Below, one piece after another: positions 31,817-43,179 of a stretch of DNA of 64,000 nucleotides. The notes beneath the pieces are model-generated. The model worked only from the letters and a program-made list of their open reading frames with translations. It was not told where the DNA came from and searched no databases. Location: positions 195,993,689 through 196,057,688 of the forward strand of contig CM061141.1 of assembly GCA_030789695.1 (NCBI GenBank), read 5' to 3'. Position 1 is the first letter of the stretch, and each line of letters opens with the position of its first letter. Source of the stretch: Scilla litardierei (lineage: Eukaryota; Streptophyta; Magnoliopsida; Asparagales; Asparagaceae). The position numbers and the translations under genes are program-made.

Positions 31817-32625
31817 GGGCTCGAAGCCCTATACGGCAGTGACCACGAGCAGTGGTTGCCGTCCCTGCTTCAGGAATCATCATTATGTGGTTGACTCATT
31901 GACATGAGTATTGTCGGGACCACCTGACTGTTTCCGTGATGAATTCCGTAGTTATAGTCTTTTTGTCTAAACTGTGTCGTGTAGATCAAGTCTGGGGTAC
32001 GGTCAAACTGTCAACCCCAATAACTTGACTCCGGTTAGTTTCGATCAATCTTTAGTCAACTAATGTTGGAATTCTTCCAACATACTCTGCGCAGAGTTTT
32101 TACTAAAGACCGAACTAACTCTACGACACTAACTCCCATTGACCGGGAGAGACGAATCCTCTCTTGGTCATTACTCGCCTCGTATGTTTCAAGTGACACC
32201 CAATCAAAAGACCTTTCGACAGGCCTCGCCTCGAAGCTAGGTCAGTTGATCTAAGTGGCACCGTTCACGCACAGGTCCGTCAAAATGACCTCAAGTCAAA
32301 AGACCAACTATCCTATCATCACTCAGAGTTATCACTGACAGATTGGTCAATATAACCATATGATAACTCTAGTGGATCGTTCAGTGAACTCATTCTAATG
32401 AGCACCTGTGTCTCGTCTTCGACTTCGCCAAGTCTAACGATCATGAGATCATCGCCACCGCTAAACGGTGAAGACTAAGACACAATGGTCTATCCGATGT
32501 TTCGATATCCTTGTCTCGAAACATCTACGACCATGAACCATTTCAGACTTATGCTACAGACGGTCAAACGTTTCTCCATGATCGAGATACTCATCTCGAT
32601 ACCCGTTTGACCTTGCATAAAGTCT
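31817..32625. repeat. Chain of nested perfect stem-loops in the LTR (U3)
   Basis: Successive pairs read by eye are GGGCT/AGCCC (31817-31829), CGGCA/TGCCG enclosing CCAC/GTGG (31834-31861), GTGGT/ACCAC enclosing ACTCAT/ATGAGT (31887-31923), ATGTTGGAA/TTCCAACAT (32063-32083), the 14-bp palindrome ACTCTGCGCAGAGT (32084-32097), AGAGTTATC/GATAACTCT (32325-32370), ATGGTC/GACCAT enclosing GATGTTTCGA/TCGAAACATC (32485-32534), and AGACTTATGC/GCATAAAGTCT enclosing GGTCAAACG/CGTTTGACC and CGAGAT/ATCTCG (32545-32625). All four LTRs carry it. Confidence 0.85.
32408..32483. other. Cloverleaf-like fold in the copia-like LTR
   Basis: An outer stem of two 6-bp blocks (GTGTCT/AGACAC and GTCTTC/GAAGAC, separated by small bulges) encloses three hairpins: GACTT-CGCC-AAGTC (32421-32434), CGAT...ATCG (32438-32454) and CACCG-CTAAA-CGGTG (32456-32470). 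The last base of the third arm is shared with the outer stem. It is not a tRNA gene: no anticodon arm, T-loop or A/B box sequence is recognisable. Copies are at 38927-39002, 45472-45547 and 51933-52008. Confidence 0.7.
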
Positions 32626-32822
32626 CAGGACTTTACCTAAGTTGATATCTAATGTTGACTACATTACAATATGACTTAGATAAATTATTACCAAACAGCT
32701 TACTGTTATTTCGAACAAGATGTTTGTGCTATTCACACAGGAATAAATGGCCTCGAGGGCACCATATTCCTACATCTCCCACTTGCACTCAGGCCCATTT
32801 ATCTCGATATCTAATATCGTTT

Positions 32823-32885
32823 TTACACATAAGTTTTTCCGACTTCATGTGATAGAGCCTTCGTGAGTGGATCTGCTAAAACCGT
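32823..32885 (-). pseudogene. Copia RNase H C-terminal remnant (copy 1)
   Basis: The minus strand encodes TVLADPLTKALSHEVG and ends KTYV then TAA. ADPLTKAL is the hallmark near the end of Ty1/copia polyproteins, just before the purine tract. A TAG stop lies directly upstream, and further upstream only fragments such as WIPTD can be guessed. It shows that the element descends from an autonomous copia element. Copies are at 39342-39404 and 45887-45949. Confidence 0.8.
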
Positions 32886-34214
32886 CTACTCTATAGACTT
32901 AAGGGGTTTTTATGTTTGTGTTAGACCAACCATTTGAATCTTATTCAAATAATTCATTTGGTCTGTCGGAATCCATAATATTTTATTTCCCTGGATCTTA
33001 TCCAGTTCATCGTACCTTACGATAATAATTTTAAATTAGTTATTGGTCATTGCAAATGGTTCATATCTATTTCTGATAAATAATCAAACTCTTTGATTAC
33101 TTAATCAAAATATATGTTCCATCTCTTTGATGCCTCGCATGTAATTTATACGCTCCCACTGACCTTGAAAACTATCTGGCTAATTCATATAAGTTGGTTC
33201 GTCTAAATCATATTTAGAAAAACGAACTTACAAGTGAATCCGCAAATTTTCATGGTCAACTTAAGCGTTTTACATTGGCTTTGGTCCGAGTAGATCTGTA
33301 CACATCTGTTGGCGAAACCGGTTTCATCATAATCCGTTTTAAAGAAATTAGGATGAAAACCGTTCCCGTCCAACATTATTGTACTTCACTATTTTCTTTT
33401 CTGCACCAATCTTTCAACTTAAAGATTTACTTGCAGAAAGTGAGAAAACATTTTCCTTGGGCACGTAAACTAAATTCTCAAATTTATTTACGCACACGGA
33501 CCTGCATCAAGTTTTAAATCGGAGTTACTACTCTGGATTTCATCCTAGAAGTTGACTAAGTCATCATCAGTTATGATGTCTAACTCGACAATCCGTCTCA
33601 CGAGATTCGAGTAATAATACAACTTCCTTATGGTTGATTTAATGAATATCTTATTGATAATGTTCTCATAGAACTTTATCAAAACCTAGGCATTACTATC
33701 TGGGACTTAACCCAGAGGGAGGACTTAACTCAGAGTCACTTAAAATGGATCACACTAAATCTAATTAAGTGTGATTCATACCTTTTAACACACCGCTGTG
33801 TTAACAGACTTGATCTGAGAGAAAATCACATTTTCTTTTAATTACACAAGATTTTATTTAGCTAAGTATTTGACCATTCGATCTAATCGAATCAGTTTAA
33901 ATACTTTAGTCATTTCGTTCTTTATTTTATCAGACTTGCGTTTCATCAAGAACACATGTCTTAGTAAAATATACGAATAACTTATTTTGTTAAAAATAGA
34001 CTTGGGTACATCAGTATGTACGAGACTGAGTTCGACAACTCATTCTCCCACTGTCTCACAGATGGGTTTCGGCCATTGTATCTAAGAGGCTAAGACTCAC
34101 AAGTGTCCGTAGACTTCATAATACGAGAGGTCAGACCCCTCTTTATGTGACTTGTGAAGCTTAATCTCTTGATACGGCCTAGTCTAATTTTACCATATAA
34201 GTTTGCTACTATCT

Positions 34215-34217
<3 letters not shown>

Positions 34218-34246
<29 letters not shown>
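34218..34246. repeat. TA microsatellite, copy 1
   Basis: A pure TA run whose length differs among the three internal domains (counterparts near 40739-40763 and 47284-47309, the last with a TTT interruption). It is useful for telling copies apart. Confidence 0.9.
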
Positions 34247-34250
<4 letters not shown>

Positions 34251-34262
34251 TTTACAAATTAC

Positions 34263-34318
34263 TTAACACAAAACATTACTTCAGAAGTAATGTGACGACA
34301 TTCGTCAAAATGTGTTAA
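34263..34318. other. Three-way junction-like fold in the internal domain
   Basis: TTAACACA/TGTGTTAA (8 bp) encloses two hairpins: ACATTACTT-CAG-AAGTAATGT (34273-34293) and GACG-ACATT-CGTC (34294-34306). All pairs are exact. Counterparts lie in the other two internal domains. Confidence 0.8.
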
Positions 34319-36649
34319 ACGTCTTTTGTATAACAACTTATTCCGAAATGTGACATCAAAATATGTCACGTTTTCATTTCCTCCTACTTATGATAAATTA
34401 AACTAACTTTCTCAATTGACTTTCCGAAGTGCCTTCTTCCTTTTCTAAATCACATTTAGATATCAACATAAATAAATAGCTATGCAAACAACTTATGTAT
34501 CCAAACGCTTGAGCTTTGCAATCTTGAGTGTAGCTCAAGAAGTTGCTAGTCTCAAGATCCGGTTGGGATACATAGTTTTGCATCGCTCATGCACTCGTAT
34601 TCGATTCAAACGGTTTAATCGAATTTTCGAACTTTGCGGATCAAAATTGTTTGTCCATACAACCTTGAGGGTAGCTCGACAAGTTGTAGGGAGAAACATA
34701 CTTTGAATGTCCTATATGTTCAATCTGCCTCATATAGAGACGAGTGACATGTAGCTTTAATTTATTTGTTGGACCCAGAACTTAATGAAATCATATTTCT
34801 TAAGTCTGTTCTTTAGAAGGTCATTTAATGTCAACGAGAATTTAGTTTTAATTCTATCAATTAGAATTTAACTTGATATTCAATTAATCAACTTTTTGAC
34901 CAATTAACTAATTCCAATATTATGAATTGATTCTTTCGGTAAACATAGTCTTGCCCTAGTTTTAGCATATGTTCAATATTAAATATAGGTAGATTGGTTT
35001 TTATCTATCTATATCCTCCCACTAATTTTACGAACGTTTTAAAGCTTAATAACGAACGATTTAATCGAATTAAAAATAATAGGTAAGAGTTCCAATCACC
35101 TTGAGTCTAAACAACCTTGAGTGTAGCTCAACAAGTTGATTGACTCTGTGATCGGAAGATGACTCTTCATCGATCATACTGGATATGACTCTCTTAGTCG
35201 GTTTTTGCCCCTAGCCATTCGTGATCATGAGTGTGCTCATCCAAATCACAATGTCTAGTCTAGTCGGACCCTTGTTTTCATGTCTAGCCTGACTTGCCCT
35301 CAGCTCGGTGTATGCACGACACGTTGGTTTGGGTCAGGTCTTAGACTACATCTAGGCAGACTACATCGTTGACTTAACTTACGCCGGCGCTCGGGGTACG
35401 AGACGACGGTTAGGGTTAGTCAAGATTTCATCTTATGTATTTAAGGAGTTGGTTTCTACAAGATTGCCAGGTTACAGCTTGAGTGTATCTCAACAACTAT
35501 AACGCGGGTCCTATAGTTACTAACCCCTAAAACAAGGAGGGCTACGGCTAATCTTGAAAAAGATCATTAACGTATTTGACTTAGATATAGTCCAGGGTGT
35601 CATACAATCATGATTCGCGACACTGCGGTCCAGCGGAACTCAGCCAGGGAATTGACTAAGCCAGGATCACTACCCCTTGGACTAGCAAGGGTTGACCCAG
35701 AACTCTTAGCCAAGCACATTGACTGGATCATGGTCCATTGAATGAAGCTTGTCATTTTTGTATGTATGCCATAGACTAAACAGCTTTTAATAACAACTAA
35801 TTAATCCTATCAACTAGTTGAATCCTTAAATTCAAAATTTTTAGGATTTGTTTAATAACTTTTATTAAGTCCTTATCAACTATAAGGTTCACGTGCTACC
35901 CTAATCGTTATTAGGATTTTAATAAATTATTAACAACGCTAGAAGCGAAGTCCTTTAATATTGTTGTTAATGATTTATCAAAGCATAGCATGTCATTAAA
36001 ATTCAAGTAATAAATTTTAATCATTTTTAATGGCTAACCTAAGAGGTTGTCTTGTGTTATCAAAGAAGTGACAAGATTAACAAGCCATTAAAACTACACT
36101 AATTTATCGCATAAAGATAGTGCACAACTATTTAACAATTAAATAAACTAAGTTTATCGCATAAACTATTTTTGCATGCAAACATAAATTTAACAATTAA
36201 ATTTAAAATATGATTTTGAAATTATTTTATTTTTATCTTATAAAAAAAAAACTTAATTTTAAAATCACTAACTTTGCATGCTATTTAAAAAAAAATTTAT
36301 CGCATAAAAATTTTAATCTTTAAAATCAGTTTTAAAATTATCTCATAAAATTAAAACACCATTTTAAAGACTTTCATGCTTAAAAATTTATCAAATAAAA
36401 AATTTTAGGCATCCAAAATTAATTTAAACTTTTAATGATTTAAAATTAGTTTTAAAATTATCACATAAATTTTAAAACGTCATTTAAAAAAAAAATTTCC
36501 ATGTTCAAAAATTTCATTAAAAAAAAATTTTAGAACATCTAAAACATTTTTAAAATTTATCTCATAATTTTAAAAACATTTTACAAGTATTTAAAAGCAT
36601 TCTTAAGTTTAAAATTAATCGCAGTACCTAGATCGCTACGCAAACCTAG

Positions 36650-36661
36650 GCTCTGATACCA
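36650..36661 (-). promoter_or_regulatory. Initiator tRNA-Met primer-binding site, copy 1
   Basis: The minus strand reads TGGTATCAGAGC, the standard primer-binding site complementary to plant initiator tRNA-Met, one base from the LTR end at 36663. The other copies are at 43167-43178 and 49711-49722. Confidence 0.95.
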
Positions 36662-36662
36662 C

Positions 36663-39293
36663 TGTTGGGAATTGGGCGTTCCCTTAGGGCACAAAAACTC
36701 TAGTCCCGTCCTAAGTCGGACGGAACATAGACAGAGAAAACAAAAGCAGCGGAAGAAAAACAGTTAATCTTAATTAACATGCAAGTTAAAACATTTTTAA
36801 CTTGGCCCTAAGGTCCAAGACCCTATGCCAAGATCTATGCCGACTTGGGATGGGTCTGACCATCCCAAGAAGGATCTAGCCTACTGCGATTAAACTAAAC
36901 TAATGCTAATAAAATACTTTAACCACATACCCGGAATCTCAGCCCTGGAGCAGGCGAGATGTTCCGCGCCGTCTTCCGAGCTGCTCCCGTCCCACGCCGA
37001 GCCGCTCCTTGAACCGCTCCCCGAACCGCTCCTCGAACCGCTCCGCATCCCGAGGCGATCAATCCCCGTGCCGCCGAGCCAACCAACCGCCGAAGAAAGT
37101 TTCACGCGAGTGAAACCTCCGCCAAGATTTCGGATCCAGAATCCGAACTCCTTTGAGGCTTTGCTAGAGCCCGCAGGAGTAAGGCAGAAATTTTAGGGAG
37201 ATAGAGAAATATTTAATTTAAGCTAAGATCCGAGCGTGCTCCAACATTTACGAGAGCCGCTCAGATCTAGAGCTTGGGACGAGTTTTGAGAAAGGGGGGA
37301 GACCCCTATTTATATAGGCGGCGGACTCTCCCCTTTTCTCAAAATCCGATGTGGGACTAAAAAATAGAGTTAATAAAATCAAGTTAGTTTGCACTTCACA
37401 AAGTGCAAACTTCCGTGAATTTTAACTCACTCACCGTTGAGCTTCAGGATTGATACAACCTATCAATACGACAAGCGTTCAACGGTGAACGCATAGGAAA
37501 AAACGGTTCGTCAATCGGAGGTCGTTTGACCCTCCAATTGAGTGTCCAAAGATCAGCCCTAGGCTAGTTTTTCACAAAACTGAGCCGTCAAATCTGTTCT
37601 GCCCTAGGGCAGAATTTTCTGCACAAACGGGACCCACCAATCTGACTGGGCGCCCAAACCCAGACTTGGGCACGGGCGCCCAAGTCTGGGCGCGGGCGCC
37701 CAGGCGCCAGCCTGGCGCCTGGCGCCTGGCGCCAGGCGCCCAGGCGGGCGCCTGGGCCGGGCCAGGCGCCCGGCCCAGAACGCCTGGGCGCCCAGCGCCC
37801 AGGCGTCCTGGGCCGCCTGGGCCCAGGCCCAGGCGCCCAGCGCCTGGGCCTGCGCCCAGGCGCCCAGGGCCATGGCCTGGGCCGGGTGCCCAGGCCCAGG
37901 CGGGTCTGGGCGCCCAGGCCCAGGCCGGCTTGACAGGGTCTGGCCAGCAGGCCAGACCAGGTTCAGACTAGTCTGCCTGGTCTGGCCTGATCTGACCCTT
38001 TGGGCTGTTTTGGGCATAACTTAATCTTTTGGAGTCCGATTTGGACGCCGTTCGAACCTGGGTCTAGACCGGGACATTCCCGTCTTACCCGTGAACTTTT
38101 CCTTGCATTTATTTTATTAAATATTGTATTAAACAATTTAATATATATTTAATCACTTTTGCATCAAATGCAAAATAGTCCCTATCTAAGCTTAAATTAC
38201 CATTTTGCATTAAATGCAATTATTTCATCCCTTGCATCAAAATGCAAAATATTCTCCCTAACTATTTTCTACCTATTACTAGACGAAGCGTTGCACTCTG
38301 TGTGAGACCCTACAGCCTGACCCTTACAACAGGTTGGGCTCGAAGCCCTATACGGCAGTGACCACGAGCAGTGGTTGCCGTCCCTGCTTCAGGAATCATC
38401 ATTATGTGGTTGACTCATTGACATGAGTATTGTCGGGACCACCTGACTGTTTCCGTGATGAATTCCGTAGTTATAGTCTTTTTGTCTAAACTGTGTCGTG
38501 TAGATCAAGTCTGGGGTACGGTCAAACTGTCAACCCCAATAACTTGACTCCGGTTAGTTTCGATCAATCTTTAGTCAACTAATGTTGGAATTCTTCCAAC
38601 ATACTCTGCGCAGAGTTTTTACTAAAGACCGAACTAACTCTACGACACTAACTCCCATTGACCGGGAGAGACGAATCCTCTCTTGGTCATTACTCGCCTC
38701 GTATGTTTCAAGTGACACCCAATCAAAAGACCTTTCGACAGGCCTCGCCTCGAAGCTAGGTCAGTTGATCTAAGTGGCACCGTTCACGCACAGGTCCGTC
38801 AAAATGACCTCAAGTCAAAAGACCAACTATCCTATCATCACTCAGAGTTATCACTGACAGATTGGTCAATATAACCATATGATAACTCTAGTGGATCGTT
38901 CAGTGAACTCATTCTAATGAGCACCTGTGTCTCGTCTTCGACTTCGCCAAGTCTAACGATCATGAGATCATCGCCACCGCTAAACGGTGAAGACTAAGAC
39001 ACAATGGTCTATCCGATGTTTCGATATCCTTGTCTCGAAACATCTACGACCATGAACCATTTCAGACTTATGCTACAGACGGTCAAACGTTTCTCCATGA
39101 TCGAGATACTCATCTCGATACCCGTTTGACCTTGCATAAAGTCTCAGGACTTTACCTAAGTTGATATCTAATGTTGACTACATTACAATATGACTTAGAT
39201 AAATTATTACCAAACAGCTTACTGTTATTTCGAACAAGATGTTTGTGCTATTCACACAGGAATAAATGGCCTCGAGGGCACCATATTCCTACA
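36663..39293 (-). repeat. Copia-like LTR, copy 2
   Basis: 2631 bp. It is identical in layout to copy 1 but lacks 28 bp in the GGCGCC block (37648-37929). It acts as the 5' LTR for the first internal domain and the 3' LTR for the second. Confidence 0.95.
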
Positions 39294-42200
39294 TCTCCCA
39301 CTTGCACTCAGGCCCATTTATCTCGATATCTAATATCGTTTTTACACATAAGTTTTTCCGACTTCATGTGATAGAGCCTTCGTGAGTGGATCTGCTAAAA
39401 CCGTCTACTCTATAGACTTAAGGGGTTTTTATGTTTGTGTTAGACCAACCATTTGAATCTTATTCAAATAATTCATTTGGTCTGTCGGAATCCATAATAT
39501 TTTATTTCCCTGGATCTTATCCAGTTCATCGTACCTTACGATAATAATTTTAAATTAGTTATTGGTCATTGCAAATGGTTCATATCTATTTCTGATAAAT
39601 AATCAAACTCTTTGATTACTTAATCAAAATATATGTTCCATCTCTTTGATGCCTCGCATGTAATTTATACGCTCCCACTGACCTTGAAAACTATCTGGCT
39701 AATTCATATAAGTTGGTTCGTCTAAATCATATTTAGAAAAACGAACTTACAAGTGAATCCGCAAATTTTCATGGTCAACTTAAGCGTTTTACATTGGCTT
39801 TGGTCCGAGTAGATCTGTACACATCTGTTGGCGAAACCGGTTTCATCATAATCCGTTTTAAAGAAATTAGGATGAAAACCGTTCCCGTCCAACATTATTG
39901 TACTTCACTATTTTCTTTTCTGCACCAATCTTTCAACTTAAAGATTTACTTGCAGAAAGTGAGAAAACATTTTCCTTGGGCACGTAAACTAAATTCTCAA
40001 ATTTATTTACGCACACGGACCTGCATCAAGTTTTAAATCGGAGTTACTACTCTGGATTTCATCCTAGAAGTTGACTAAGTCATCATCAGTTATGATGTCT
40101 AACTCGACAATCCGTCTCACGAGATTCGAGTAATAATACAACTTCCTTATGGTTGATTTAATGAATATCTTATTGATAATGTTCTCATAGAACTTTATCA
40201 AAACCTAGGCATTACTATCTGGGACTTAACCCAGAGGGAGGACTTAACTCAGAGTCACTTAAAATGGATCACACTAAATCTAATTAAGTGTGATTCATAC
40301 CTTTTAACACACCGCTGTGTTAACAGACTTGATCTGAGAGAAAATCACATTTTCTTTTAATTACACAAGATTTTATTTAGCTAAGTATTTGACCATTCGA
40401 TCTAATCGAATCAGTTTAAATACTTTAGTCATTTCGTTCTTTATTTTATCAGACTTGCGTTTCATCAAGAACACATGTCTTAGTAAAATATACGAATAAC
40501 TTATTTTGTTAAAAATAGACTTGGGTACATCAGTATGTACGAGACTGAGTTCGACAACTCATTCTCCCACTGTCTCACAGATGGGTTTCGGCCATTGTAT
40601 CTAAGAGGCTAAGACTCACAAGTGTCCGTAGACTTCATAATACGAGAGGTCAGACCCCTCTTTATGTGACTTGTGAAGCTTAATCTCTTGATACGGCCTA
40701 GTCTAATTTTACCATATAAGTTTGCTACTATCTTGTGTATATATATATATATATATATATATAGTTATTTACAAATTACTTAACACAAAACATTACTTCA
40801 GAAGTAATGTGACGACATTCGTCAAAATGTGTTAAACGTCTTTTGTATAACAACTTATTCCGAAATGTGACATCAAAATATGTCACGTTTTCATTTCCTC
40901 CTACTTATGATAAATTAAACTAACTTTCTCAATTGACTTTCCGAAGTGCCTTCTTCCTTTTCTAAATCACATTTAGATATCAACATAAATAAATAGCTAT
41001 GCAAACAACTTATGTATCCAAACGCTTGAGCTTTGCAATCTTGAGTGTAGCTCAAGAAGTTGCTAGTCTCAAGATCCGGTTGGGATACATAGTTTTGCAT
41101 CGCTCATGCACTCGTATTCGATTCAAACGGTTTAATCGAATTTTCGAACTTTGCGGATCAAAATTGTTTGTCCATACAACCTTGAGGGTAGCTCGACAAG
41201 TTGTAGGGAGAAACATACTTTGAATGTCCTATATGTTCAATCTGCCTCATATAGAGACGAGTGACATGTAGCTTTAATTTATTTGTTGGACCCAGAACTT
41301 AATGAAATCATATTTCTTAAGTCTGTTCTTTAGAAGGTCATTTAATGTCAACGAGAATTTAGTTTTAATTCTATCAATTAGAATTTAACTTGATATTCAA
41401 TTAATCAACTTTTTGACCAATTAACTAATTCCAATATTATGAATTGATTCTTTCGGTAAACATAGTCTTGCCCTAGTTTTAGCATATGTTCAATATTAAA
41501 TATAGGTAGATTGGTTTTTATCTATCTATATCCTCCCACTAATTTTACGAACGTTTTAAAGCTTAATAACGAACGATTTAATCGAATTAAAAATAATAGG
41601 TAAGAGTTCCAATCACCTTGAGTCTAAACAACCTTGAGTGTAGCTCAACAAGTTGATTGACTCTGTGATCGGAAGATGACTCTTCATCGATCATACTGGA
41701 TATGACTCTCTTAGTCGGTTTTTGCCCCTAGCCATTCGTGATCATGAGTGTGCTCATCCAAATCACAATGTCTAGTCTAGTCGGACCCTTGTTTTCATGT
41801 CTAGCCTGACTTGCCCTCAGCTCGGTGTATGCACGACACGTTGGTTTGGGTCAGGTCTTAGACTACATCTAGGCAGACTACATCGTTGACTTAACTTACG
41901 CCGGCGCTCGGGGTACGAGACGACGGTTAGGGTTAGTCAAGATTTCATCTTATGTATTTAAGGAGTTGGTTTCTACAAGATTGCCAGGTTACAGCTTGAG
42001 TGTATCTCAACAACTATAACGCGGGTCCTATAGTTACTAACCCCTAAAACAAGGAGGGCTACGGCTAATCTTGAAAAAGATCATTAACGTATTTGACTTA
42101 GATATAGTCCAGGGTGTCATACAATCATGATTCGCGACACTGCGGTCCAGCGGAACTCAGCCAGGGAATTGACTAAGCCAGGATCACTACCCCTTGGACT

Positions 42201-43179
42201 AGCAAGGGTTGACCCAGAACTCTTAGCCAAGCACATTGACTGGATCATGGTCCATTGAATGAAGCTTATCATTTTTGTATGTATGCCATAGACTAAACAG
42301 CTTTTAATAACAACTAATTAATCCTATCAACTAGTTGAATCCTTAAATTCAAAATTTTTAGGATTTGTTTAATAACTTTTATTAAGTCCTTATCAACTAT
42401 AAGGTTCACGTGCTACCCTAATCGTTATTAGGATTTTAATAAATTATTAACAACGCTAGAAGCGAAGTCCTTTAATATTGTTGTTAATGATTTATCAAAG
42501 CATAGCATGTCATTAAAATTCAAGTAATAAATTTTAATCATTTTTAATGGCTAACCTAAGAGGTTGTCTTGTGTTATCAAAGAAGTGACAAGATTAACAA
42601 GCCATTAAAACTACACTAATTTATCGCATAAAGATAGTGCACAACTATTTAACAATTAAATAAACTAAGTTTATCGCATAAACTATTTTTGCATGCAAAC
42701 ATAAATTTAACAATTAAATTTAAAATATGATTTTGAAATTATTTTATTTTTATCTTATAAAAAAAAAACTTAATTTTAAAATCACTAACTTTGCATGCTA
42801 TTTAAAAAAAAATTTATCGCATAAAAATTTTAATCTTTAAAATCAGTTTTAAAATTATCTCATAAAATTAAAACACCATTTTAAAGACTTTCATGCTTAA
42901 AAATTTATCAAATAAAAAATTTTAGGCATCCAAAATTAATTTAAACTTTTAATGATTTAAAATTAGTTTTAAAATTATCACATAAATTTTAAAACGTCAT
43001 TTAAAAAAAAAATTTCCATGTTCAAAAATTTCATTAAAAAAAAATTTTAGAACATCTAAAACATTTTTAAAATTTATCTCATAATTTTAAAAACATTTTA
43101 CAAGTATTTAAAAGCATTCTTAAGTTTAAAATTAATCGCAGTACCTAGATCGCTACGCAAACCTAGGCTCTGATACCAC
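39294..43179 (-). other. Copia-like internal domain, copy 2
   Basis: 3886 bp, nearly identical to copy 1. One visible difference is GAAGCTTATC where copies 1 and 3 have GAAGCTTGTC (about 42,268). The RNase H remnant is at 39342-39404 and the primer site at 43167-43178. There is no open coding frame. Confidence 0.9.

Larger units (their letters stand above)
30116..32774 (-). repeat. Copia-like LTR, copy 1
   Basis: 2659 bp from TGTTGGGAATTGGGCG to CCATATTCCTACA on the plus strand. In element orientation U3 is on the right. It contains a chain of stem-loops (31817-32625), a GGCGCC-rich palindromic block (31101-31410), a perfect hairpin GTTTGCACTT/AAGTGCAAAC (30840-30863) and a TATA box inside an inverted repeat (30737-30797). 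The R/U5 part (30116-30730) includes a repeat of GAACCGCTCC. The frames found there are low complexity and probably meaningless. Confidence 0.95.
32775..36662 (-). other. Copia-like internal domain, copy 1
   Basis: 3888 bp from the purine tract (GTGGGAGA on the minus strand at 32775) to the initiator-Met primer site (36650-36661). It is non-coding except for a remnant at 32823-32885. The middle (33300-34400) is another chain of perfect stem-loops. Four related hairpins with a TTGAG-TGTAG-CTCAA core lie at 34523-35503. A TA microsatellite is at 34218-34246. The primer-proximal kilobase (35750-36640) is strongly AT-rich. Confidence 0.9.

Noticed and set aside
32408..32483. Genuine tRNA gene for the cloverleaf
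   Set aside because: Arm and loop lengths and invariant tRNA bases do not fit, and no A or B box is recognisable.
36650..36661. tRNA gene at the TGGTATCAGAGC motif
   Set aside because: It is only the primer-binding complement of tRNA-Met beside an LTR. No tRNA body is present.
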